From Patiria miniata (lineage: Eukaryota; Echinodermata; Asteroidea; Valvatida; Asterinidae), in contig NW_024037067.1 of the NCBI RefSeq assembly GCF_015706575.1, forward strand, positions 5,270,884 to 5,334,883: a DNA stretch of 64,000 nt, given 5' to 3'. Both the position numbers and the translations under genes were made by a program. Shown here piece by piece: positions 45,488 to 57,275 of the stretch (its first letter is position 1; the number at the start of each line of letters is the position of its first letter). The notes under the pieces are model-generated. The model was given only the letters and a program-made list of their open reading frames with translations, was not told the origin of the DNA and did not search any database.

Positions 45488-46536
45488 AAAACAAGGAATA
45501 GCTCCAACTTTCAAATAGCACAATTGGGTTTTCTAGAAAGATGGAGGGGGTATTTGCAGTTGCAGATAGCATGGATTTGTTCGTACTTTCAATATTCAAA
45601 TCCCTCTATGATACTTCCAAGAAGGGAGGCCATTATGGGGCCCATAATATGCAACTATGACAGATATACTATCCATGTACATTTTGTACAGTACACAAAA
45701 GCTGAAGAGATAATATCTACATGTATCACCCCTGGGCCTCCTGTTTCTTATCGCTTGCTGGTTCCTACAGATAACCCATTTAAAAGCAGATCATCTGACC
45801 CTTGAGTGTACCCCATTAAAAATCAGACATCACATTTATACTAAAAAATGTTGGTTTAGCATCCTATTCCACAGTGGTTTGTTAGTGACATCAATCATGT
45901 GCTGCACGTACTTCCGAGTTTGATGGCATTACCAGTAGGCTTGTGGAAATGCTTAAACACGGAGGACTCTAGATGACGATAATTCTCAGAACACCCCTAT
46001 TAAAAGATCCTACTCATCCTACTACAATTTCACGAATCCCTCTTCTAAAAATACATTGAACTTATGTTAACCTGGGAATTTGTTTACAGATTCTTTGTCT
46101 TTCAAAGCATTCAATGGTTGATGCAGGGGGGGGGGGGGGGGACGGGGGCCATCCCCCCCCCCCCCAGCCAAAAAAATTAGTTGGGGGGGGAGGAACTTAA
46201 GACACCTTTTTTGTCTTAGATTTTCAGGAAATAAATTAAATTTCCCTTGGAAGTTAAATTTATACAGGTCATTGAATTTCAGCTCTTATTAAGATATTTT
46301 TGATAAATAAACTTTAAAATTTTCTTCTTATTACAAGCGTGTATCAGTGTAATGTAGTTAGCATAAATGTTGATCAACATACCCCGGTATATATTTAAAT
46401 TTGAATAAACTTTCCCAATAATTTGTAATTTTTATTTACTTTTTCGAAGGTTGGCAAAATTGGTGATCCTTTTATCCTGCTCAGCTTCAGGAAAATGGAT
46501 TGCAGCAAGATGAGGTCCTCATCAGTGGTTGTAAGT
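45488..46536. other. No gene recognised; G/C homopolymer patch
   Basis: Opposed runs of about 15 G and 14 C at 46126-46166 belong to the same G/C-run repeat style as 29480. No exon. Confidence 0.5.
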
Positions 46537-46804
46537 AAGGCCAAAAAAAAGATAGACTTAGTTCTGCTTCCGGTTTCCCAACCTACCCTATTCTGACAGC
46601 CCCTACCCTAATTTTTTTTATGGGAAAAATGAGGAAAAAAAATCCAAAACCATCAATTTTTACCTTGTACCCTTGATTACACGCCGATGCTTCCATATGA
46701 TCAAGCACAAAAAAAATTCAAAGAAAAAACTTTTCCCTACCTACCTACCCTATCTTCAAATGCCATGTAATCGGAAGCAGAAATATATATTTTTTTTTGC
46801 CTAA
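46537..46804 (+). mobile_element. Repeat family D, copy 2
   Basis: Collinear with the 39867 copy. It begins AAGGCCAAAAAAAAGATAG and ends TTTTTTTTTGCCTAA, so the terminal inverted repeat is clearer here. CTGCTTCCG and CGGAAGCAG words lie just inside the two ends. Confidence 0.75.
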
Positions 46805-46844
46805 TGCGTTCAACTCCTACCCTCTATACATAATAAGTTAGATA

Positions 46845-47122
46845 ATGATAATGATAATGTGGTGCTTATAAGTGCTTTGTACCAAAGGTTTTACCCCTGT
46901 TTATCAGGCCATAGAGCCATTTTTTTTTGGCAGCAGCTCAAGATCAACACAATCTGTTCTTAGCCTTCACAGGTACCCATTTCTACTCCTGGGTGGAGAA
47001 AAGCAATTGTAGTGAAGTGTCTTGCCCAAGAACACAAGCACTGTGTTCCCCATCAGGGTTCGAACCAGCATACCACGGCACATGAGTCAAACACCGTAAC
47101 CATTGGACCATTGTGCTCCATG
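46845..47122 (-). mobile_element. tRNA-derived SINE, family 1 (reverse, near complete)
   Basis: Read in reverse: TGGTCCAATGGTTACGGTG (A-box region), GCTGGTTCGAACCCTGATGG (B box), TCTTGGGCAAGACACTTCAC, TCTCCACCCAGGAGTAG, and the tail ACTTATAAGCACCACATT with a (ATTATC)n end. This is the best preserved tRNA-like head in the window. Confidence 0.85.
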
Positions 47123-48518
47123 TAACTGGGACTATGTGGTTTTGTACTTCACATGTTAACATATGTGCAGTATTTTAAAAACAACTTTAATCCATTTTGA
47201 TCTTTTTCCCATGTTTCGTTTTCTGCTGTGTTCAGATTCATTCGATTTGCAAACTGCTAGACCAAAACCAGCAAGTGGAGATGTGTTTACGACAAAAGCC
47301 GGCCAGAATACCAGATGCCAATGGCATCCTTGAATTTCCAAATAACAAGGATCTGGAGAGCTGCCAAATACTTACACTTCTAGGAGGGGTTTTCCTGAAA
47401 GGTGAACTCACTTTCCCTCCTAATTTGGTGATTTATTTCACTGTGCACTTTGTGCACTCTCAGCAATAAGAAATGTACCCAGCAATGATTCACAACTTTG
47501 TGATAAATTATTGTGCCTGTTGTTTTTAATGCAACAAACTTGCCACTGATCATGGACAGATGATTTATAATAATAGCATTTATATAGCGCCATATATCCA
47601 AATCATCCAAGGCGCAGTACAATCGAGTTAAAAACAAATTAAAATTAAAACATTAAAAATTAAACAGAATTACAAAAACAACTTATAAGGTTAAACATTA
47701 ATAATAAGGGTTAAAAACATTCAGGGATCTCACAAAAATCACACAGATTTACAGGAACAGTGACTAAAAAAGAGACAGACTGACCACCACAACATCAAAC
47801 CAACCAAACGACTGACCAACAACCAGCAAACCAACCAAAGAGAAAACCAACCAACTGACTGACGGACCAGCAGTCAATAAAGTAAAGTTCAAAGTTACTA
47901 AGCACATCAGTAATAGGTTACTTGTATGGATACAAGAGGCCAAGAGCAATTAGTACATGATAAAAATGTATACTTAATTAAAACCTATTCCATCTTATAA
48001 TAAATTAAAACCTAGTTATATTCCTCATTAAAAATATGTCTATATCCAAATCAGTTAAGCTAATAGCAAGGAGTAAATCCTGTTAAACATTAATCCTGTC
48101 CAACCTGTGGATAAGTTCACGTTTCTGCTAACCACAGAATTCCCGCTTACGATCGCCATTCTGTGCTTACAGTGTTAGCAATACAATTCTGCGCTAACCC
48201 TGTTAACACAGGATGTACGCATGCGTATAAGCCAAAACTCCTCACTAAACCTGTGAAATATTGCTAACCGTAAGCACAGAATTTTCTTCTACAGTGAGTG
48301 GGGATGATTGTTAACTAGCAGTAAATAGAGCCATGAAATTGGGCCCAAACCTGTCATCGTTGCCTCCCCACACGTCTCATGTTTTAATTAAGAGGCGACA
48401 AGGGTGAATGCCAGTTGTCAGAAGTTGGAGCAAACCCATAGAGGGCAGTATTCTTGGTAAAACCGTGCGTTCAATTATGGACTAAAATCCCAATACACAG
48501 AGGCCCTTGGAATATAGA
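47123..48518. other. No gene recognised; one weak exon-like segment
   Basis: 47237-47400 has an acceptor-like TCTGCTGTGTTCAG before it and a donor-like AAAG|GTGAAC after it, with an open frame containing SICKLLDQNQQVEMC. No family could be assigned. 47760-47875 is low-complexity CAACCAACC DNA. A CTCF-like CCCATAGAGGGCAGT lies at 48435-48449. Confidence 0.25.
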
Positions 48519-49078
48519 TTTAAAGCCAGAGTCCATCATTTGCAGCTATCCAAAAAATAACTGGCGTATTTATTGTTGAAAAACATACTTGGTTGAAAGA
48601 TAGTGAGGGGACTAAACTCCCTGTGAAATTATTCTTTCTGGCAAGCTGTCATTTTGAAGAAATCAACAAGAAAAGGCCTTTCCAACGGTGTGTCTTAAGA
48701 AGCGCTGTTGGAAATGTCCGTTAGTATTTTTTTTTTTTTTCAATAGGCGAAGTGCGTGCAAGCGTTGGCACGACGCACACGCGCACGCGGTTGCTATAAT
48801 TCCTCGGATCAGTGCGCGACATCGCGTTGCTGCATTCGGCTCAGTGAGAATGTGTCTCGGGGCGCTGAATTCAGGCCCAATTCAAAACATGACTTAGCAA
48901 CATTTGATTTGAAATCGAGATCCTAGAATGTTGTTTTTCTCGAAATATACAGCTGAAGCTGAGATGAAACTTCAGCAGGTTAGCTGTTAAGCACCCTTCT
49001 TTAGAATTTGAGCACTTGCTTCAAACGACGTAATGCACAAATTACAAATGATGGACTATACCTTTAAACAGGTCATCA
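48519..49078 (+). mobile_element. MITE family A, copy 4 (most complete)
   Basis: The left end TTTAAAGCCAGAGTCCATCA and the right end TGATGGACTATACCTTTAAA are inverted repeats of about 20 bp. All internal landmarks of the family are present in order. No coding capacity; use this copy as reference for the others. Confidence 0.9.
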
Positions 49079-51054
49079 GAAAGGGAAGGCAAGAAAAGAA
49101 CTACATGTGCATGTCATAAAACGTACAGCCTTTCTTTGAAACTGCTATATGTTGTGTATGAAATTCCTTCGAGCTGAGTAAAAAAGTTCCCTTTTTTTGT
49201 TTTTTTAGTTGTGAGTGGGTTGGGTTGCTTAAGAGATGGGATCAGGATGATTTTTGCTGAGCTCAAAGGGAAAACAATTCCTTTATTTGTTTTCCACTTA
49301 GAAGTACAGGTTTATATGTCCCATCTGGCGTAAGTGATATGCTCCAACTCCATATGAGTCAGTCTGTGATGAAACCTGGCTTTGTTGCTACAAACTGCTA
49401 TTTTTTTAACCAAAACTTTGTAATGCTTAAGCCAGTGTCAGGTCCTCTCATATGTAACATCCTTCCAAGATTTTCTCCTTGATCCGATGATGCACTCTCT
49501 GCGACAGAACAATCCTGGCTCTGTCCAAACAAACTCATTTATAACAACCACATCTTTGAAAAACAGTTAAGCCAGTGGAACCATACAAATTGGCTGGATT
49601 TTCTCATTATCTAAGGATCCAGAAATGATCTATCTACGACTTCCTGTTCAATCTTTTTTTTCTTCTGTTTGCTGTACTTGTAATACACCCACAGGCTTTC
49701 CAAGAGATCATTCATTGCAACCAGCCAGCCAAACAAGACAGAGCAAACATCAGGATTTCCGATCAGTAGGTCTCAACCCCTCCACTGTAACTTGCCAGCA
49801 GTCTGCAACCCGCCAGAACAGGTAGGTCAGACTGCGGGGGAGCACAGGTGTTTGTTTCCATGGCAAGGACAGAGTACTTGACCCCGGGGCCCACAATCCT
49901 TCAGGTTTCTGCCTTTTGTGATCCTGGCACAATCTGGCCGAACCCATTGGATAGGTGTCTAACCAATTGGATCGACACTATCACAATTGCAAGTCAGTGC
50001 TTGACCTCAAGTTAAAGAGTGCCACTACGACCTGTACCCTCTCCACAAACTTTGCACCCTCTCCCAATAAGAAATCCTTGTCCCTAATCCATTATAGGCC
50101 ATGTTGTTAGACTTTAAGCTCATTTTATTGTAAAGAAACAATCCCAGGGCCCTGAGAGAAATGTTAGGAATGGTGGCATTTGTCTGGTAAACCTTGAAGC
50201 TGTAATGAACTGTCAACATTCACATCCAAAGCAGATCTGCCTGCCAAGTTCTGACAACCCAAGGTTTCCCCTGCACAACAAACTGTGTCCCTTTTGTTTG
50301 TTCAAAACAGTGTGGCCATTGAGAAATGATACGAGCCATGTAGTGCACATTGTACATGCTGTGATCAGAAGGGACAAAAACTACCTGGATTAGCTGTGAG
50401 AAATTTGTAAATGATTTCGTCTTGATTCGTATCTTGTTTTGATTTGGCCTTGTCAAGAATGAGAAGAAGTATGCAAGGATAAATTTGAAATTAATAAACA
50501 CCAACATTTATTAGTGTATACAACAAAAGATCCTCTCTTTCTACACCAGAAGGTGGTTGATTTCAATTCTAAGTTTGAGAGTGAACTCAGTGAAGTATTT
50601 TCTCTCTCTCTCACTTAGTTTGACCTTGCAGACCCCACAAGAAATTGATTCCAAATGCTTCATTTAATGGTCAATTTATCCCTATCAGTTTACCCTGGAA
50701 GAGCAAAGGCCTTGAGAAACCATGTGCTTTTCCTCTTGCCATCAGGAACACAAGCCAGACATCTCTCTCATCAACTTCATATCAAGTACCAAGCTTTTCC
50801 CCAAAGGATGCCATCAATTGATGCATTTTATGGAAAAGTAGCTTGTTCTACTAAACAGGGGAAATAATGTGCCCTTTTCTGCTGAGTAGATGTGCATCAA
50901 ATTGTTTTTTCAGAAAGTATGTGCTTTTGAAGCGAAAATAAATTATGTCTTTTGGTTATTTGTGATGGCAGCAAATTAAAGGGGGAAAGACATGGATGGT
51001 TCTGATAAATTGTGAAAACGAAATCTGTTTTACCCTGACTACTGTTGCTACTTG
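49079..51054. other. No gene recognised
   Basis: No supportable exon. Frames of 60-95 codons carry no recognisable domain. Confidence 0.45.
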
Positions 51055-51363
51055 CTTAGAGGATCATTTGCTTTTCAGATTTGGTTAATTACCAATAATA
51101 ACAACCACTTAAAACCCCAAGAAGAACCTTAAAAAGCTAATCTGTTAAAGGTTCAGCTCGATCTGTGGATATTTCACTTTTTGATAAAAAAGGGCAACCT
51201 TTGGATCAGTCATCTGACTGATCGTTGGAAATCACCTACATTGCTTAATGTCAGCAAGCCAGACGGAGTAATTTTTAGTACCAGTATGATCTTTAATCCA
51301 AGTAGGCTAATAATTTAATGGATTTCTTTCGGGACAAATGCGAATGATCCTGTATGCCTTAAG
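51055..51363 (+). mobile_element. MITE family B, copy 3 (shortened)
   Basis: It starts near AGAGGATCATTTGCTTTTCA and contains ATAATAACAACCACTTAAAA, GTCAGCAAGCCAGACGGAGT and TTTAATCCAAGTAGG. It ends GCGAATGATCCTGTATGCCT. Uninterrupted, but with small internal losses. Confidence 0.75.
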
Positions 51364-53114
51364 GAGACGGTTCCAGAATAACGAAAATTATCTAAAAGGC
51401 GAAGTGATCATTTCTTTATGGGAAGTGCAGATGGAATTTAGCCTCAAAATCTTTTTGGCTCAAACTTATAACTCCCACATGAGTAGGTTTTCATACTTGG
51501 TTTTTCTTTTCTTCGTTCTTGTTTTTTAGTAAAAGATTATCATCAGAAAGGAAACAAGCATCTGTGTCATCATCTCTCTGTCTTCAACTTGAAAGGACTT
51601 TATTCGTCAACAATGGAGGTAAAGTATATTTTGTTTTTGTCCAAAATACACTTTTTCATTTTTTGATTTGTTGAGCAGGAAGGTATCTTCAAATGAAATC
51701 ACTTTTGCCTGCCAAATTGTTTTGAAAATCACTGGAGGACGCTTGACATTTAACAAGTGTCACCGAGTCTGCGTTTTTCATGATTTCAGTAGTCTTTAGC
51801 ACAAGGAGACCAAGCAAGTGGATGAAGACCTGGAGCAGGTGATGCCGGCACTTCTTCACCATCATCCCATGCCACATCTACCACCTTCATAACTTGGAGC
51901 CATGTCGCCACCTCCGACCTCAACAACTTTGTTGTTGATAATGAGTTACACAGATCACACACAGTCACTGAACATCAGCTGCCTCACAAGGTAATGTTGA
52001 GTCTAGCCTGTGCACTCTGCATGCAGAATGGGTTGAGGAGGGCGTGGTTTGGGCCGCCGCCTCTTTTTCGGGCGTGTCTCCATCAGTCCTTTCACAAGTC
52101 CAATCGCAAGGTGATGAATAATAACAAATGAGGAATGCTTTTGTCACCCAGTCACAGTTAGCTGCCTGCACTCTGCATGCAGATTGGGTGGATGGGTTGG
52201 GCCACCTCTTTCTGGGCGTGTCTCCATCAGTGTAGTCCAGTTCATTATCACAAGTCTGTCACATGTCAATTCACACATAGATCACAAGTCGTTTCACATT
52301 TCCAGTCGCAAGTATTAGGGGATGAGACTGGAGGACTTGTGCATGTGATGGACTTGTGAGGACTTGTGAGGAAGTGTGACAGGTTCAACTTCAACACTGG
52401 TCACCATTATACTCCCAGCATCTCATGACTAGCCATCAAAACCAAGGGTTATCCGATGCATGTGTGATCCAGCCATTGAGATTCTGGGAGACTGAATGTT
52501 GGTGAAGTAGATCTTATTTTTGGCTTTTCACATAATTTGCTTGCCAAGAAGCCACAGATATCTTGGGAAACTATTTGTTAATGAAGTTGATAGAAATGAT
52601 GAATATCAGTATACCACCATGGAGCTATTAAATGTTTTAGGTCCATGGTCCCACTTCATATTCAACTTGGGAAGTTGTAATAGACTGTTTGTATTCGGTA
52701 GCCATCTTGAGTTGTTTTGTTTGCTAAGTAACAGTAAATGCATAGAGGTAGTCTGCTGGCATGCCAATCCTACAAGCAAAGGATCTGTACAGGCCTTGGA
52801 AAAACTTGTGCTTGTGAAAAACCTGCATACCACAAGCTTATGGCTTGCAATGTAAAAGTATTGGTGCCCATAATTGTACACCCTCCTGTTCCATCGTTAC
52901 CTGTATACATGTTATCTGTTGGCTTGGTGCCAGATGATTTCTTTCTTGTATTGGGGATGTTGACTTTTAAAGGTGCTTGGGTGAACTTGTTTTGAAACGC
53001 TTGTCGATGTATTACGGTAACTTCCTTTGTTACAGCTCCATGCTATGACTAGAAGAATTATGAAAGTTTACTAGAGGGGTAGAACGTGTATTTAAGTAAA
53101 GTGTACTGTAGGCC
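51364..53114. other. No gene recognised; short direct duplication near 52000-52235
   Basis: The blocks at about 52007-52085 and 52161-52235 both read CACTCTGCATGCAGA, then a GGGTTG/GGGCC stretch, then GGGCGTGTCTCCATCAGT. This is an imperfect direct repeat with a 154-bp period. No exon could be supported. Confidence 0.45.
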
Positions 53115-53858
53115 CTAACTAGCTGTAAACCACAAGTTCTTAAGTAACCAGGTCATAAACCACAACTTGAAGTTTATAACCAACAAGATTGAATCTGCTG
53201 CAACCCTCTAACTAGCTGTAAACCACAAATTTGTAATTGACCAGGTCATAAACCACAACTTAAAGTTTATAACCAACAAGATAACATCTGCTCCAACCCT
53301 CTAACTTGCTGTAAACCACAAGTTTGTTACTAACCAGGTCATAAACAACAACTTGAGGTTTATAACCAACAAGATCACATCTGCTCCAATCCTCTAACTA
53401 GCTGTAAACCACAAGTTTGTAACTAACCAGGTCATAAACCACAACTTAAAGTTTATAACCAACAAGATCACATCTGCTCCAACCCTCTAACTAGCTGTAA
53501 ACCACAAATTTGTAACTAACCAGGTCATAAACCGTCACTTGAAGTTTATAACTAACAAGATTGAATCTGCTCCAACCCTCTAACTAGCTGTAAACCACAA
53601 GTTTGTAACTAACCAGGTCATAAACCACAACTTAAAGTTTATAACCAACAAGATCACATCTGCTCCAACCCTCTAACTAGCTGTAAACCACAAGTTTGTA
53701 ACTAACCAGGTCATAAACCGTCACTTGAAGTTTATAACTAACAAGATTGAATCTGCTCCAACCCTCTAACTAGCTGTAAACCACAAGTTTGTAACTAACC
53801 AGGTCATAAACTATAACTTGAAGTTTTATAATCAAACAAGATCACATTTGCTCCAAGT
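53115..53858. repeat. 93-bp minisatellite, 8 copies, exact period
   Basis: Units start CTAACT at 53115, 53208, 53301, 53394, 53487, 53580, 53673 and 53766, always 93 bp apart. Consensus words are CTAGCTGTAAACCACAAGTT, AACTAACCAGGTCATAAACC and ACATCTGCTCCAACCCT. Units 4 and 6 are identical; units 5 and 7 differ by one base and carry ACCGTCACTTGAAG in place of ACCACAACTTAAAG, so a 186-bp dimer has been duplicated. The period is a multiple of three, but TAA in every unit rules out a coding array on the plus strand, and no long frame exists on the minus strand. Confidence 0.97.
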
Positions 53859-56800
53859 CCCACCCTCTCTATTCACCCAAGATACGGTTTAATTAGCAGT
53901 CATTAGTTCCCAAATGCAGCATTTTTAGATACGTTGTTAAACTGCGCATACTTGGGCTGTGATTATATTGAGGGTCTACATATTCACATGAAGCATATCC
54001 AATCGATCGGTTTACATATAGGCCATCTTTTCATCGTGCAAGATGACTAGGTCTCATGTTGGATGAAATACCCCACATGTACGTCTCATTGACCCTTAGT
54101 TAATATTCAACCGCGATTTGACTTAGTGCCAAAAAGAACAATATCTTGACACAGAGATAAAATACCGTATACAAAGTAATGCAAATTCCAGCACGTAGAT
54201 CGAGCGCACACTTTTTTTTTTTCCTTGGATAATTGCAACATTTGTACAGGAGCCAGTGAATACCTTCGACGTATAGAAATTTTGCCTGTGTGCCCAAACC
54301 ATTGTTGTGTAATGTGTAAATAATGAAGGGATCCCCGCGGGGCAACTTGCAAGCCTTCATTTGTGAGCTGGGGTCCCCATCGCCCCGGGGTTTCCTCATT
54401 TGAAAACGGCCATAGAATCCGCCGTCTTTGTCCCGCTGATTCTAACACTTTCCCCTCTCTGTTTGTACGATTTGTGTTTGGAGGCCAAGTTTAAAAAATG
54501 CAGGTTTGCCCAAAAAAATGCCGGCTTTATTCGGCTTGAAAGAGTCTCACTGCTCACCACAGGAAGCTTTAGGAGTTGTCAAATAATTCAAACCGCGGTT
54601 CTGTGAAATGTGTAGTGCCCCATACTTGTACATAAAACTACCAATGTACACAAAACCATGTGTACACATGAGCAAGCCATAATCGTAATGTAACCAAAGA
54701 CCCGAAACTTTATGTAGACTTGTCTTTGCATTGGTGCGCCTTGAAATGTTCCCATTGTAAAGGCGATAAATGTCTTTTTTGTGTCTTGTCCCCAAGAACA
54801 AACGATCAAGTTAGATCTGGATTTGATGAAAGTTTAATTCATTCCTGTGAAATACCTCAGTATCACCTTAAGGAATTCTGCCATTACTCATAAACAATAC
54901 GTTTACTAGTGAAATAAACAAAACCGATCATAAGACACAAGCATGAATCCTTGAAAGGGATCTTGCAAAAAAATTCAAAAACAAGAATATCAAGAGACAC
55001 ATCAAAAGCTGCAGATCAAAAACAACTAAACAAGCGCAAAGATAAAAACTTCCATGAGTATCTGCCTGGGGGGATCAACCCTGTCCAACTTCTTTGTTTT
55101 GGAAATAAACAGTCTTGGAGAGACAATGATGTGTCTTGTAAGAGATTGCGTCAAGATACCCCAACTGTCACCCCAAGTTCGCATGCAGGCCAGGGCTAAG
55201 GATGGTCCTGCCGTAGTGTAAATAAATTAGATACCCTGGCACGCAGCCATTGTTTATTTAAGTCTGTCGTAAACATGGGGCCCGAATAGTTGCATTGGAA
55301 TGCCTTCTCTTCCCTTTTTAAATCACCAGTGACCCTTGATATGGCGTGCTTTACCATTCTGACTGATAACAAACTGCTATCTGACATGCACAATATTTGA
55401 CCAAGATAAAAATTATTTGTCTGCTTGCCCCAACTAGAGTCAACATGTCACTGAAAAAAAATGCTTTGACTGTAGGAATCATAGACCAAGGTATACGTCA
55501 ATTATACATGCGCCCATTTATATGCATAGTTGGAATTTGTAGTGCGTCACAAGGGCCGAGGCATAATTGAACGTGTGTGCAGTAGCGGGTCTAGAGAGGG
55601 GGTTGGGGGAGGGGGGTCGCAAACCCTTCCCCGCAGGCTGATGTTAAGAACTAGTAAAATGGGGTCAAAAATAATCAATGGAATGCTAAAGTTCCTAACT
55701 TTATTCTCAAATTGCCTTAGAATGCAGGAGAAAGCATGATAGAATTCTAATTGTACCGGGGCAAGGCCCTGAACCCCCCTAGCAAAGCGTGCCTTCACTC
55801 AGCCCCCCCCCCCACACACTTTTATATCCACACCCCCCTCCCCCACTTTTATATCAACACCTCCCCCCCTCTTTTATATCAACAACCACCCTCCTCCCCC
55901 TAAAAGCTAGATCCACCCCTGACCCGAAGCTGTTCTACCAAATTTTATTGGAACCTATCACGGACCTATAATATAATCTTAGCCCTTCCCTTAGAAAGAT
56001 GATGGTCTTTAAATTCCCATTTTGAAACTAAAAATAGTTCTGTACTTCATTTATCTACGGCGAGCATCGTTGTTTACATTTGTTTATTTATATAGAGTCT
56101 CAGTAATGTCTTTTGTTTGCCTGCCACAGTGTGACGTCTCAAGTGAAGTCCATGTGGTAATGTTCAGTCACATTATTTCTTAAAGGACTTTTTTTCTTTG
56201 GATAAACAGATTCTATAATGTCTCCCGGGGTTTTTACATTGTTTCTAAGCTGTCAAACCACAGTGATGGAAAGGCTTGCCGTGATCCCCGCCAAGATTTG
56301 CCCAGGGTTTTCAGCCATCCCCTGCTTCCAATCCAAAGTTTGGTTTATAAACAAAGCGTCATTTTCCCCCTGCACGCACAAATCACAACATGTTTGCTTC
56401 ACAGTCTAAGCAAGCATGTGTGTGGTGTGTCTGGCACAGGAAAGCACAGGAAGCCACAGGCAAAAGAAAGAACAATCTTGTTATTCTGGTGTTGGAATCA
56501 CCTGTCATGCCCTCTTGTGCTAATGGAGGGTCAATCCAAGTGGATGAGAGAAGTGTTGGTATCTTTTACCATGCAGCCAGCTTTTCCTGGCTCAATGCTC
56601 TTATTTGAAAGAATTGAGACTTCCTTAAAAAAAAACAAGCTCGATCGGAAATATCTCGGAAGCTGTGGGCCAGCGAATTCGTGTTCCTGCATGAGTCACG
56701 TGATTGTGCCTTGTAATTTCTGGAAGGAGTAGTGTTTTGAGTTTTAAAAATCTGGTTTTTGACCTCAGTGACCCCATGATGAACTTTGACCCCAGTTTGG

Positions 56801-57154
56801 TCATGAGACATGTTGAGGCTGGGCTACTGATTGACAAAGTTTGGTTGAAATCGGTCAAGATAAGAAGAAACAATTGACAATGTCAACGTTTGTTACCAAC
56901 TAACTAACTCACTAACGGAGTGGCATGCTGATTTTTTGAGCTGCTATCCCACAGCTAAAAATATTTCGGAGCAGTGATCCATGAACACAACCCCCTACAC
57001 AAACCCATAGAATAACTAGATGGCATAGCTCGAGAAGACTCGACAAAAACAGAGCTGAGTCATGCATTACTCTGTGAAAATATATGTGTATTTGGACAAT
57101 TCAGTATATGGTTTTGCCCTTCACTGACGTAATTTATAAACAATATATTAATTG
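53859..57154. other. No gene recognised
   Basis: No supportable exon. C-rich pyrimidine tracts at 55600-55915 produce chance frames. 56735-56940 resembles a widespread short repeat (words TTGGTTGAAATCGG and GTCAAGATAAGAAG), without clear ends. Confidence 0.4.
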
Positions 57155-57275
57155 TTGTCTCGAGTGATTGTGAAAAAAAAAATTCACCTACTACTCGGGT
57201 GGGACTCGAACCCAAGACCTCCTGTTTGCTAGTGGGGACGTTTTACCACTCGACCACCGAGCTTGCCAGGGTCGG
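57155..57275 (-). mobile_element. tRNA-derived SINE, family 2, copy 2 (reverse)
   Basis: The reverse complement reads AAGCTCGGTGGTCGAGTGGT (A box) then CTTGGGTTCGAGTCCCACCC (B box, T arm) then GAGTAGTAGG. It closely follows the 14726 copy (CACTAGCAAACAGGA here, CACTAGTAAGCAGGA there). The head is well preserved, but the anticodon arm does not fold as in a working tRNA. Confidence 0.7.

Noticed and set aside
47237-47400. Exon-like segment with good splice sites and the pattern SICKLLDQNQQVEMC, reminiscent of the start of a Wnt exon
   Set aside because: The cysteine spacing does not fit Wnt proteins, the ECxxxFxxxRWNC motif is missing, and no neighbouring Wnt exon exists. Kept only as a weak exon candidate.
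53115-53858. Coding repeat protein, because 93 is a multiple of three
   Set aside because: Stop codons recur in the units and no long open frame crosses the array.
57180-57270. Possible tRNA gene on the minus strand
   Set aside because: A and B boxes are good, but the anticodon stem does not pair and a sister copy exists at 14726, so it is a SINE head.
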